Below, in pieces: positions 36,154 through 45,016 of a stretch of 64,000 nucleotides of DNA. Within the stretch, counting starts at the first letter, position 1. Each line of letters starts with the position of its first letter. A model generated the notes under the pieces. It was not told the origin of the DNA, ran no database searches, and worked only from the letters and a program-made list of their open reading frames with translations. The position numbers and the translations under genes are program-made. The stretch is from Candidatus Thorarchaeota archaeon (lineage in GTDB: Archaea; Asgardarchaeota; Thorarchaeia; Thorarchaeales; Thorarchaeaceae), in NCBI GenBank assembly GCA_016933575.1, contig JAFGAR010000101.1:62001-126000 (forward strand), written 5' to 3'.

Positions 36154-37806
36154 ATGAGCGTTTCGAAGGTTTCTATTTTATCAATAGTAGTGTGTTTTAT
36201 TGTGATTCTACCAACTGGAAATGCAGTTGGTGGTGGTATTTCTGGAAACATAGATGGACATCATCCTCGGCATCTGATGATTCATTCTGACTCATATATC
36301 CCTCATTCTCCTATAGAAATCACAAGTAATGATGACTTCGTGACTCAGGGCTGGCCTGGGAATGGCACTGAGGTCAATCCCTATGTAATCGAGGGACTAG
36401 ATATCACTAATGTATCAACATGTATCAGCATCAGTGATACAGATGTATACTTCGAGATTCGAGAGTGTTTCATCTCAGCTCCTGCACAATCGAGCTATTT
36501 TGGGATATCTCTAACTAGGGTTCTTCATGGGACTATAAAGGACTGCATTAGCAATTTGCATTCTAATGGGATTTATCTCCATGAATCAGACTTATGTTCT
36601 CTAACAAATAATACTGTGGCAGATAACCAATTCGGATTTTATCTGGATTCATCATCATTGTGTGTTCTAATTAATAATACAGCTAACAGTAGTAGTCATT
36701 ATGGTTTCTATCTTAGGCAGAGTTCCTTCTGTGTTTTGACGAACAATACAGCTACAGGGAATAATGAGATTGGATTCTGGATTTATCTTTCGCCCTCTTG
36801 TAATCTGACTGGTTGTTCAGCTATGGATAATGAATGGCACGGTTTCTTTGTCTCGTACTCAACTTCGTGTATTCTCATGAACAACACTGCAATGAGGAAT
36901 AGTGATTTTGGATTCTTTCTTTCTTACTCATCCTCGTGTGATTTGATTAATAATACAGCTGTGAATAATTATCAACATGGATTCATTCTGTACTACTCTG
37001 ATTCTTGTACTATTACTCAGAGCTCCATAATAGACAATGGTTGGTATGGGATCTGTCTATCAGAATCGTCTTCTTGTATGCTTACTAATAATACTCTCAA
37101 AAATTGTGGATTGGTAATTTCAGGTACCTCTCGTTCCAATTGGCTTCATGTGATATCAAATACTACTGTAAATGATTTACCAATTGGATATATTCGATCT
37201 GTCTGGGATACTAATATTGACGGTAGGCAGTACAGTCAGGTGATACTTACGAATTGCACTGGTGTAACTGTCGAAAATGGAATATTCAAGGATGTGTCAA
37301 TAGGTATTCAGCTTGGATTCTGCATAGGCTGTAGCTTGACGAATAACACGGCTAGTTACAATATAATTGGATTCAGTCTCTTATTCTCTTCTGGATGTAC
37401 CCTGATGAATAACACTTCCTCAGAAAATATGTATGGTATCTATCTAAGTAGTGGATGTTCAGGAAATCTGATCTTCTTTAATCGCTTCTTTTTAAATATA
37501 GAATTGAATGCGTATGATAATTCTGGACCGAATAACTGGGACAATGGAATTCATGGTAATTTCTGGGATGACTTTAATGGCACTGGCATGTACAGTATCG
37601 CTGGAGCAGCTGAGAGCTTCGATAGACATCCCTATATCTATGGCCAACCACTCCCAACTAATACAACCACAACTACGCTGAATGATGGATTTGAGGTATT
37701 GTTACAATCGATTGTCCTTGGATTATCACTTCTTTCAATAGTAGCGATTGTAGTTGTAGTCGTTCTGAAAATTAGGCCAAGAGTAGCAAACAATATAGCA
37801 GAATAG
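36154..37806 (+). CDS. NosD-like parallel beta-helix surface protein with C-terminal anchor
   Basis: A 550-residue secreted, membrane-anchored protein. A signal peptide (residues 1-25, ILSIVVCFIVILPTG) is followed by the NosD-type entry GWPGNGTEVNPYVIEGLDI. Then come about fourteen beta-helix coils, most carrying L-x-N-N-T (N-x-T glycosylation sequons) spaced about 24 residues. The closing block is NWDNGIHGNFWDDFNGTG with YSIAGAAESFDRHPY. A Thr-rich stalk (TNTTTTT) and one TM helix with a short basic tail finish it. Many Cys sit at the same coil position (SSCDLINNT, SSCMLTNNT). It should be displayed outside the cell. A paralogue starts 3 kb downstream. Confidence 0.88.
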   Translation: MSVSKVSILSIVVCFIVILPTGNAVGGGISGNIDGHHPRHLMIHSDSYIPHSPIEITSNDDFVTQGWPGNGTEVNPYVIEGLDITNVSTCISISDTDVYFEIRECFISAPAQSSYFGISLTRVLHGTIKDCISNLHSNGIYLHESDLCSLTNNTVADNQFGFYLDSSSLCVLINNTANSSSHYGFYLRQSSFCVLTNNTATGNNEIGFWIYLSPSCNLTGCSAMDNEWHGFFVSYSTSCILMNNTAMRNSDFGFFLSYSSSCDLINNTAVNNYQHGFILYYSDSCTITQSSIIDNGWYGICLSESSSCMLTNNTLKNCGLVISGTSRSNWLHVISNTTVNDLPIGYIRSVWDTNIDGRQYSQVILTNCTGVTVENGIFKDVSIGIQLGFCIGCSLTNNTASYNIIGFSLLFSSGCTLMNNTSSENMYGIYLSSGCSGNLIFFNRFFLNIELNAYDNSGPNNWDNGIHGNFWDDFNGTGMYSIAGAAESFDRHPYIYGQPLPTNTTTTTLNDGFEVLLQSIVLGLSLLSIVAIVVVVVLKIRPRVANNIAE

Positions 37807-37880
37807 CGATTCTCTCTGTTCCCGAAGAAAGGGCAACTTCAAGAGGTAGTTTGTCGCTCACTCTTTAGAGTCTGGTCGAG

Positions 37881-38237
37881 ATGCTTGCAGAGCCAAAAGA
37901 TTTCATTGGCAATATTTTAGCAAAACTCATTAACCGATTTTTAGAGGATTCCAGTCAATACGAGAAAGTGAAGAAATGGAACATGACTGTTGTTGTTGAG
38001 ACCGACTACTATCCTGTTACACTAATCTTTGGCGACTCCATCTCCATCCAGAGAGGGATTATTGAAAATCCTACACTTGTGTTCGTGATGAATTTCAAGA
38101 AAATAATCTCACTAGCAAAGAAAGAGACCTCGATACTGGGTTCTCTGATTCATGGCTCAATCAAGACAAAAGGCATCCTTAAACATCCGAGAGCCGCTTT
38201 CCGTTTCTACAGATTAATGGATTCAATTCTGAAGTGA
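37881..38237 (+). CDS. SCP2 sterol-carrier-like domain protein
   Basis: A 118-residue stand-alone SCP2-like domain. Strand pairs TVVVETDYYPVTLIFG and ISIQRGIIENPTLVFVMN, then FKKIISLAKK and the helix-strand GSLIHGSIKTKGILKHP, match the SCP2 fold that binds lipids and other hydrophobic ligands in a tunnel. It ends 6 bp before the FAD oxidase and is surely cotranscribed with it and the Fe-S protein. This points to a hydrophobic or CoA-type substrate for that enzyme, which is inference. Confidence 0.72.
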   Translation: MLAEPKDFIGNILAKLINRFLEDSSQYEKVKKWNMTVVVETDYYPVTLIFGDSISIQRGIIENPTLVFVMNFKKIISLAKKETSILGSLIHGSIKTKGILKHPRAAFRFYRLMDSILK

Positions 38238-38243
38238 TTCATA

Positions 38244-39668
38244 ATGAGCTTGAAATCTAGAATCGAGAAGATTGTCGGAAACAAGTATGTATCCGATGGA
38301 GCTGGAGAGCGTTATATCTATTCATTTGACATGACTGAAAATCCCCCTCAAAAACCCATTATGGTCGTTATGCCATCCAACGTTGAAGAAATTCAAAGCA
38401 TCATCCAACTGGCTAATGAAACACTCACTCCAATAATCCCTTTCGTGACAGGTCAGAGTGTGGGCGGTCTGACAATCCCTCAGGTCGATGGAGCAGTTAT
38501 TGTTGATCTCAAACGAATGAACAAGATCATTGAGGTTGATGAAGAATCAATGTATATGCTCATTGAACCCGGCGTTACTTTTGGACATGTCAAGCAATAT
38601 CTAGAAACACATCATCCTTCTCTTCGATATACCTATCCCCTAGCTCCTCCCTATACATCGGTGATGGCAAATGCCCTACTTCAGGGTCTCTGTGATCTAT
38701 CAACAACTCACGGTTCTATGTCGGATTTCATCAATGGTCTTGAGGCAGTACTACCCACAGGGGAACTGGTACGAGTTGGTTCAGGAATAATGGGTGATGG
38801 AAATTGGTTCGGCCGCTATCCTCTCCCGGATCTCGTCGGTCTTTTTTCTGGATGGCAGGGTATGACAGGAATTGTGACCAAGATATCTCTAAAGATTTGG
38901 CCAAAGAAAAAGGTCATGGGTCATGCAGCACTCTTCACATTCGGGGAACAAAGCACAATTGATCTTTTAAAATCCATAACAAAATCTGGAGTTGTTGAAG
39001 ATATCGATTGTATGTCGCTCTCCTTGGTCAAAATGTTGATGGGTATCCCTCCTTTAGTAAAGCCCTTCAAGGGAGAACCGGATTATGGTACTGTGATCGT
39101 ACTCTCTGCAAATAGCCAAAAGGAACTCGCTGAGAAATATGAACAGCTGAGCAATAACGTTCATCTGTCAAATGAGACTGAGCCTAGAAACTTACTGATA
39201 GATTGGAAGACGATTTCGAAACTCATGGGTGAGCAAGCCAACGAGTGGATTGACTTCCCATCTGATGCTTTCAAGGTTCTAACAGAACATGATGGACTGA
39301 CTTGGGTTGGTACCTATATCCATCCAAAATATTGGGCGACTGCTCTTGAGGGAGGTCGGAAGATAGTAGAGAAGTATGACTTCGAACTCATGGCATTCCT
39401 AAAACCAATGAATATGCTTCATTTTGCTGAGTTCAAGTTCATCATTAGATTTCCAAAGGATGTTCAGACTGTTGAAAGAGTTCGCCAGTGCAATGAGGAG
39501 TTGCTAGATTTTGCATTGAGTCTGAAAGCAATCCCTTACAAGACTCCAGTCTGGTCTGCTAGGAAATTGAAGAAGTTGGCAGATCCCTCCTTTTTCGAAT
39601 TAATCAAACGTATCAAGAAGCTATTGGATCCCAACAATATTATGAATCCTGGGAGACTTGACGTATGA
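38244..39668 (+). CDS. FAD-linked oxidase (GlcD/VAO type)
   Basis: A 474-residue VAO-family flavoprotein. The FAD-binding half has VVMPSNVEEIQSIIQLANE, PFVTGQSVGGLTIPQVDGAVIVDL and STTHGSMSDFINGLEAVLPTGE, then GLFSGWQGMTGIVTKISLKIWP. The C-terminal half ends with the standard LLDPNNIMNPGRL. Family members oxidise D-lactate, glycolate or phenols (4-cresol dehydrogenase), passing electrons on. Its stop overlaps the start of the next gene by 4 bp (ATGA), whose product is the Fe-S acceptor subunit. The usual glycine-rich GGGT is replaced by VTGQSVGG. Confidence 0.92.
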   Translation: MSLKSRIEKIVGNKYVSDGAGERYIYSFDMTENPPQKPIMVVMPSNVEEIQSIIQLANETLTPIIPFVTGQSVGGLTIPQVDGAVIVDLKRMNKIIEVDEESMYMLIEPGVTFGHVKQYLETHHPSLRYTYPLAPPYTSVMANALLQGLCDLSTTHGSMSDFINGLEAVLPTGELVRVGSGIMGDGNWFGRYPLPDLVGLFSGWQGMTGIVTKISLKIWPKKKVMGHAALFTFGEQSTIDLLKSITKSGVVEDIDCMSLSLVKMLMGIPPLVKPFKGEPDYGTVIVLSANSQKELAEKYEQLSNNVHLSNETEPRNLLIDWKTISKLMGEQANEWIDFPSDAFKVLTEHDGLTWVGTYIHPKYWATALEGGRKIVEKYDFELMAFLKPMNMLHFAEFKFIIRFPKDVQTVERVRQCNEELLDFALSLKAIPYKTPVWSARKLKKLADPSFFELIKRIKKLLDPNNIMNPGRLDV

Positions 39669-40804
39669 TGAATAACTCAACTTCTATTCAGGATTGGTTG
39701 TACAATTGTATCCGATGTGGGAACTGCAAATACATTTTCAAAGATTATAGTCCTTCATGCCCTTCTGGAGAGTATTTTCATTTTGAGTCCTTCTTCGCTT
39801 CTGGAAGACTTTGGCTAGCGCATGGCATTCAGAAGGGGGAACTCGATTGGGATTCATCACTTCTCGATCCCATCTTTGCATGCACGACTTGCTCGAGCTG
39901 TGAAATTCAATGCCTAGCACCCCATCATGAATACATTGTAGATGTCATTGAAGAACTTCGTGCACTAGCTGTTGAAGCACTAGGTCCTTTAGAGGCTCAT
40001 GAAAAATTTGCAAAGAGGATTCAGGCTAGTCACAATCCCTATGGACACGAGCATCATAACCGTGCGCTGCTGGAGATTCATAATTTGCCAGAGAAAGCAC
40101 CAATTGTATACTTTGTTGGATGCACAGCGAATTATCGTGAAGAGGTGATACGCGATGCAACAATCTCCATTTTGAAGAAAACTGGAATAGATTTTACCAT
40201 TGTCGATGAATATTGTTGCGGGTCTCCCCTGATTCGAACCGGACAAATTGAACAGGTGAATGATCTTGCTGAACACAATTACTCGGTCTTTGAACAGGCT
40301 GGAGCCAAACGAATCTTGACCTCTTGTTCTGGATGTTATAGAACTCTGTTGAAAGACTATCAAAAAATCGGTCTACGCCCAGATTTCGAAATTCTTCACA
40401 TCTCTCAATTTGTTCGTGAACTACTCGATTCAGGGAAACTATCCCTAAAGATATCAAATACGGAGCTCGAGGTAACCTATCACGACCCATGTCATCTTGG
40501 TAGGCATATGAATGAATATGATGCTCCACGTGAGGTACTAGCAAACCTACCAATCACATTCAGAGAAATGGAATTTACTAGGGAAAATGCTTGGTGTTGT
40601 GGGTCAGGTGGAGGATGCAAATCACAATATCCTGAGTGGAGTCTTGAAACAGCGAGAAAGAGAATCACACAGGCAAAATCCACAAAGGTATCAACTCTGG
40701 TTTCAGCATGCCCTTTCTGTAAGAGGGCTTTTATGGATGCTAATGATGGTAGTCTTGATATAATTGATCTGAGTGAGATTGTAGATAGATTTACAGAAAC
40801 TTGA
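39665..40804 (+). CDS. Fe-S/CCG-domain electron-transfer subunit (GlcF/HdrB-like)
   Basis: A 379-residue partner of the FAD oxidase. The N-terminal ferredoxin-like region has CIRCGNCKYIFKDYSPSCPSG and CTTCSSCEIQC. The first is irregular because the third Cys-to-fourth spacing is long. Two CCG domains follow: CTANYRE ... YCCGSPLIRTG with SGCYRT, and HDPCHLGRHMNEYDAPREVL with WCCGSGGGCKS, then SACPFCKRAF. CCG domains bind a non-cubane or [4Fe-4S] cluster, as in HdrB and GlcF. It takes electrons from the flavin and passes them to a quinone or carrier. ATG is doubled at the start. Confidence 0.92.
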   Translation: MMNNSTSIQDWLYNCIRCGNCKYIFKDYSPSCPSGEYFHFESFFASGRLWLAHGIQKGELDWDSSLLDPIFACTTCSSCEIQCLAPHHEYIVDVIEELRALAVEALGPLEAHEKFAKRIQASHNPYGHEHHNRALLEIHNLPEKAPIVYFVGCTANYREEVIRDATISILKKTGIDFTIVDEYCCGSPLIRTGQIEQVNDLAEHNYSVFEQAGAKRILTSCSGCYRTLLKDYQKIGLRPDFEILHISQFVRELLDSGKLSLKISNTELEVTYHDPCHLGRHMNEYDAPREVLANLPITFREMEFTRENAWCCGSGGGCKSQYPEWSLETARKRITQAKSTKVSTLVSACPFCKRAFMDANDGSLDIIDLSEIVDRFTET

Positions 40805-40879
40805 ATACTATCTCTCCATAACTGAGATGTAAGACCTTTTATGGTACTTTATCGCAAGGGAGCTGGTGGTTGGTGTTTT

Positions 40880-42976
40880 ATGCTTGGAAAGAGGGGTTTC
40901 ATGTGCGTTATGCTGATTCTAGTTATCACATGCTTCCCAATAATTGGCATCTATTCAGATGAGCAACCTGTTATCCCTATCAATGGAGATACCCGACATA
41001 AAACTGCAGTACCTAGCTCGTATATTCCGCATGAATCAATAATTATCAGAAATAATTCAGACTTTGCAAGTCAAGGGTGGCCAGGTAGCGGCGTTCCTAA
41101 TGATCCTTACATCATTGAAAAGCTAAATGTCACGAGCGATAGGAACTGCATTGATATCCGAAACACTACTGTTTATTTTGAGATTTATGACTGCCTTCTT
41201 ACACATGCTGGTGACTCAAGAACGGAGGGAATCTTGCTAGTGAACGTCACCCATGGTAAAATAATCAACTGCTCCGCTGAATTGCACTTGTACGCATTTC
41301 ATTTTTGGAATTGCTCAGATTGTACTGCTATGAATAATACTGCTAGAGATAATTATGGAGGCTTCTATTGCTATGAATCTTCCAATTGCACAATGAATAA
41401 CAATACTGCCAATGATAATTCATATGGTTTTGATATCTTAGCATCTTCATCCCTTACAATAAGAAATAACACTCTCAATAACAACGGTCTAAAGATTGGT
41501 GGGAATTCCTTTTCATATTGGGCTCATAGCATCTCAGGCAATGAAGTTAATGGATTACCTCTTGGATATTTCCAATCAGAAAGCAATTTGGAGCTCGACT
41601 GCGCATACTATGGTCAGATACTTCTTGTGAACTGTTCGCAGGTAACTGCGAAAAATGCCACATATACCAATCGTTCAACAGCAATCCAACTTGCATATTG
41701 CAATCACTGTAGTTTAATCAACATAACCACTTCGGTAGATGATTCAGGATTTTCACTTATCTGGTGTCCTTATAGCATACTGATAAACAACACTTCGAGT
41801 GGATTCCGTTTGTCTTCCTGCAATTCATCAATTATGATAAATAACACAGCTTCGAGGGCTGGTGTAATTCTTTACTCTTCGTATAATTCCACTCTGGTGA
41901 ATAATACAGTGAATAATGGTTATGCTGGATTTGATATTGAGTCTTCATCATATTGCAATTTACATCATAATATTGCTTCTAATAATTATGAAGGATTCCA
42001 TATCTATGACTCTAATTACTGCAATCTAACGGATAATATTGCCATAGAAAGTATCTATACAGGATTCTATATCTCAAAATCTTCTTATTTTAAAATTCAC
42101 AATAACATACTTTCAAGTCGTGGTATCAATATAATGGGTGATTCTCTAGATTGTTGGTTACATGATATAGTAAACAACACGATTGATGGGAAAGATTTGG
42201 GGTATTTTAGATCTATGAGTAATTTCATGCTTGATTCATCAAACTTTGGGCAAGTCATCCTTGCTAATTGTACCTCTGTAACTATTATGAATGGTGTATT
42301 TGATAGTCCTACAATAGGTGTTCAGCTTACATATTGCACAGAATGTAATCTCATCAATAATACAGTCAATAATACTTGGGACACTAGTTGGGTTAATGGA
42401 TTTTTGTTAATATGCTGTAAATCCTGTACTCTGATGAACAATGTTGTTAGGGATAATATGATTGGATTCGGCTTTTTCAATTCATCTTCTTTGATTTTAC
42501 AAGATTGCGTAGCTGCTGGTTGCTATGAGGGTATTTTTTTGACACCGGGATCTTCATCTTGTATAATAACAAATAATGTGATTATTGACAATACAATCGG
42601 TCTCCATATCGACCGTGATTGCTCATCAAATCTGATTTATCTCAATTATTTTGCCAATAACTCCATGTTAAACGGAGTTGATGATGGTTTCTCTAACAAC
42701 TGGGATAATGGAACTCACGGGAATTTCTGGAACGACTGGAATTGTATTGGTGGCTACTCTATTCCAGGCACTGCTGGTAGTGTTGATAACCATCCCTGTC
42801 TGTATGAGTCAAGTTGTCCAACATCTTCGACTACACCTTCGATTGGAACAACAACCACAACTACTGGCGAATCGGGATTCCTACCTGTAATCGTGACCTC
42901 TAGTGTTCTTATTGGTTCTGCCGTTATTATTTGTCTTGTAGTATTTTTGTTTATAAGAACGAAAAAAAGTAATTGA
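40880..42976 (+). CDS. NosD-like parallel beta-helix surface protein with C-terminal anchor (paralogue)
   Basis: A protein of about 698 residues, clearly paralogous to the one at 36154-37806. It has a signal peptide (LGKRGFMCVMLILVITCFPIIG), GWPGSGVPNDPYIIEKLNV, about twenty beta-helix coils rich in L-x-N-N-T sequons, and two SYWAHSISGN/CWLHDIVNN joints that mirror NWLHVISNT in the first copy. The closing block NWDNGTHGNFWNDWN with YSIPGTAGSVDNHP leads to a Thr-rich stalk (TTTTTGE) and one TM helix. ATG 40880 fits a TATA-like tttatggt at about 40836-40843; ATG 40841 is in frame but overlaps that element. Confidence 0.87.
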   Translation: MLGKRGFMCVMLILVITCFPIIGIYSDEQPVIPINGDTRHKTAVPSSYIPHESIIIRNNSDFASQGWPGSGVPNDPYIIEKLNVTSDRNCIDIRNTTVYFEIYDCLLTHAGDSRTEGILLVNVTHGKIINCSAELHLYAFHFWNCSDCTAMNNTARDNYGGFYCYESSNCTMNNNTANDNSYGFDILASSSLTIRNNTLNNNGLKIGGNSFSYWAHSISGNEVNGLPLGYFQSESNLELDCAYYGQILLVNCSQVTAKNATYTNRSTAIQLAYCNHCSLINITTSVDDSGFSLIWCPYSILINNTSSGFRLSSCNSSIMINNTASRAGVILYSSYNSTLVNNTVNNGYAGFDIESSSYCNLHHNIASNNYEGFHIYDSNYCNLTDNIAIESIYTGFYISKSSYFKIHNNILSSRGINIMGDSLDCWLHDIVNNTIDGKDLGYFRSMSNFMLDSSNFGQVILANCTSVTIMNGVFDSPTIGVQLTYCTECNLINNTVNNTWDTSWVNGFLLICCKSCTLMNNVVRDNMIGFGFFNSSSLILQDCVAAGCYEGIFLTPGSSSCIITNNVIIDNTIGLHIDRDCSSNLIYLNYFANNSMLNGVDDGFSNNWDNGTHGNFWNDWNCIGGYSIPGTAGSVDNHPCLYESSCPTSSTTPSIGTTTTTTGESGFLPVIVTSSVLIGSAVIICLVVFLFIRTKKSN

Positions 42977-42977
42977 G

Positions 42978-43448
42978 TTATTTACGCAATGCAAACTGAA
43001 TTAGACGAATAAACGCGTTAGCAAGTGAAACTTCGGTCAATTTGGATACTGTAAGAAGTCTTAGTTTCTTTTCGACAAGTTCTGGTATCTCTAGTAGATG
43101 TGCGTCGACATAGGCTGTCGCTCCAAACGAGAAGTTATAATACTCTAAAGGGCTGATTACACCTGCTAATAAAATATTGAAAGCCAGTACCATTTCTGTG
43201 AACAAATCTGCAGCTGCTTCCAAGAGGAGCTGTTTGTAGGGAATTGATGTAGCGTTACGCTTTAGGTTCGCATTATTTGCAATCTTCGATGCGTACATCT
43301 TTTCTAATTTCGAAACCTTCTCTTGAGTAAACACTCCATCCTTGACAATGATATCATACAGGACTGATTCTCCTAATAATGGAACAAGATGAGAAGTAGT
43401 TCGATCAATGAATTCATCATCTTTTTTTTTCAAGATTTCAGTCCTCAA
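42978..43448 (-). CDS. Helical protein of unknown function (TTG start)
   Basis: A 156-residue, almost fully helical protein with a hydrophobic central helix (LFTEMVLAFNILLAGVI) that may be buried rather than membrane-spanning. No family is recognised. The only in-frame start near the N-terminus is TTG. It is convergent with the NosD-like gene, one base apart, and divergent from the Eis-like gene. Codon use resembles its neighbours, so I keep it as a gene. Confidence 0.5.
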   Translation of the reverse strand: MRTEILKKKDDEFIDRTTSHLVPLLGESVLYDIIVKDGVFTQEKVSKLEKMYASKIANNANLKRNATSIPYKQLLLEAAADLFTEMVLAFNILLAGVISPLEYYNFSFGATAYVDAHLLEIPELVEKKLRLLTVSKLTEVSLANAFIRLIQFALRK

Positions 43449-43576
43449 TTCTGCGTAATTATTACAGGTTCTTTAAGATAATATCTTGCTTGAATAGTAG
43501 GTCATTATGTGCTACTATTCAAAAAAAAATGGCATTGACGAACATCTTTTAGTATAGAATATACTACTCAAGAATT

Positions 43577-44770
43577 ATGGTCAGCTCAGTCAGACGTTGT
43601 ACATCTGAAGATAAAGACGCAATTTGGAATATTGTTTCTTATGCCTATGGTGTACCTGAAGCATCGCATGAGAGATTCCTTGAGAGATTAGATCTCATTG
43701 GAAAGGAATTCTTTCTGAATGAAGTCGATGGTGTACCAGAATCCGTTGCCAGAGTCTTAGAGTTCGAACAAAATATTCGAGATCTAATGAAGCCTATGGG
43801 AGGCATAGGTATGGTCGCCAGTTCTCCCGAACATCGAAGGTCTGGCTACACACGAGATCTCATGTTAAGTATCTTCAAGAACCTCCGAAAAGATGGCTTT
43901 GTGACGAGTACTCTCTATCCATTCAAGGATACATTCTATGGAGATCTAGGGTTTGTCAAAATGCCTCCCTCAAGAACTCTCGAATTTAATCCAACAGCGC
44001 TTTCTGGAATAAGCATGCCTATTGGGTATGTCGCAAAACGTGAAGAAGGAGAAGAAATGCTGCAAATTCGAAAGGAGCTACACAAGGTAATGGTTCTGGA
44101 AACTCATGGCGCAGTAATGAGAAGTGAAGACCGCTGGACAGAGATGGCAAAGAACTTTTCTTTGAAAGCTGTTGTAGCACGAAATCAGAAAGGCAAGCCT
44201 GAAGCAATCATGATCTATTCAATAAAGGGATATGGTGAAGGGCACGTATGGGCTGAACCCGGGCAAATTAATGTAGTAGAATTCACTTGGACCTCATTAG
44301 AGGGTAGAGATGCAATTCTGAATTATCTCTACAAGCACGCAGATCAGATTGTCAAAGTGACACTGGTGATTTCAACGCGAACTCAGGACTTCTATCATTG
44401 GCTATCAAATATCCACACACCAACTCTAAAATCCAATATTGTGAGTATGGCAAGGATTCTTGATGTTTCAAAAAGCATGTCAGAATTTCCAGTCGCTCAT
44501 GCTGGTAAAGTAGTGATTAATGTAGTTGATCCGCAGATTGAAGAGAACAATCGAACCTTTGAGTTCCAGACAAAGAATGGCCAATTATCAGTTGTTGAAT
44601 CTAACGGTACTGCAAAGACAACTGTTACAATTGAAGGTCTTACATCAATACTATACGGTACATTAAATGAATTGCAGTTGAGAAGATTAAGTTGGCTTGA
44701 AGGTGAATCACCTGCAGATTTGTTCGAGTGGTTCCCACCTGCAACACCCTGGCTGACTGAAGACTTCTAG
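43577..44770 (+). CDS. Eis-like GNAT acetyltransferase with C-terminal SCP2-like domain
   Basis: A 397-residue protein of the Eis/COG4552 family: two GNAT domains plus a C-terminal sterol-carrier-like domain. The catalytic GNAT has GGIGMVASSPEHRRSGYTRDLM, with RRSGYT as the CoA loop, then the linker LYPFKDTFYGDLGFVKMP. The third domain (AGKVVINVVDPQIEENNRTF and QLSVVESNGTAKTTVTIEGL) ends in a terminal Phe. In Eis that terminal Phe supplies the catalytic carboxylate. Eis enzymes acetylate several amines of polycationic substrates. A TATA-like tttagtatag at 43548-43557 makes the message nearly leaderless. Confidence 0.9.
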   Translation: MVSSVRRCTSEDKDAIWNIVSYAYGVPEASHERFLERLDLIGKEFFLNEVDGVPESVARVLEFEQNIRDLMKPMGGIGMVASSPEHRRSGYTRDLMLSIFKNLRKDGFVTSTLYPFKDTFYGDLGFVKMPPSRTLEFNPTALSGISMPIGYVAKREEGEEMLQIRKELHKVMVLETHGAVMRSEDRWTEMAKNFSLKAVVARNQKGKPEAIMIYSIKGYGEGHVWAEPGQINVVEFTWTSLEGRDAILNYLYKHADQIVKVTLVISTRTQDFYHWLSNIHTPTLKSNIVSMARILDVSKSMSEFPVAHAGKVVINVVDPQIEENNRTFEFQTKNGQLSVVESNGTAKTTVTIEGLTSILYGTLNELQLRRLSWLEGESPADLFEWFPPATPWLTEDF

Positions 44771-44794
44771 AGTTGCAACACAGAAAATCACAGT

Positions 44795-45016
44795 CTATTT
44801 GATAGTAATCGCATCCAATGGGCACACATCAACACATTGATTGCATCTGGTGCATAGGTCTGTAAAAGCCACGTCCACTCTCCATTCTGTTGGATTATTA
44901 CTAATGTAATCTGGTGGATATAAAATGAAAATAGCTGGCGGACAAATCTGCAGACATTTCTTGCACGATTTCGGGTCCCTGCATTTATCGTAATCAATGA
45001 AAATCTTCGTCCTCAT
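44795..45016 (-). CDS. 4Fe-4S dicluster ferredoxin
   Basis: A 73-residue ferredoxin with CRDPKSCKKCLQICPPA (first set, with a longer gap after the first Cys) and CTRCNQCVDVCPLDA (a regular CxxCxxCxxxCP). It carries electrons in the cytoplasm. It directly follows the stop of the larger Fe-S protein on the same strand with no gap, so the two form one operon and probably one redox module. Confidence 0.92.
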   Translation of the reverse strand: MRTKIFIDYDKCRDPKSCKKCLQICPPAIFILYPPDYISNNPTEWRVDVAFTDLCTRCNQCVDVCPLDAITIK

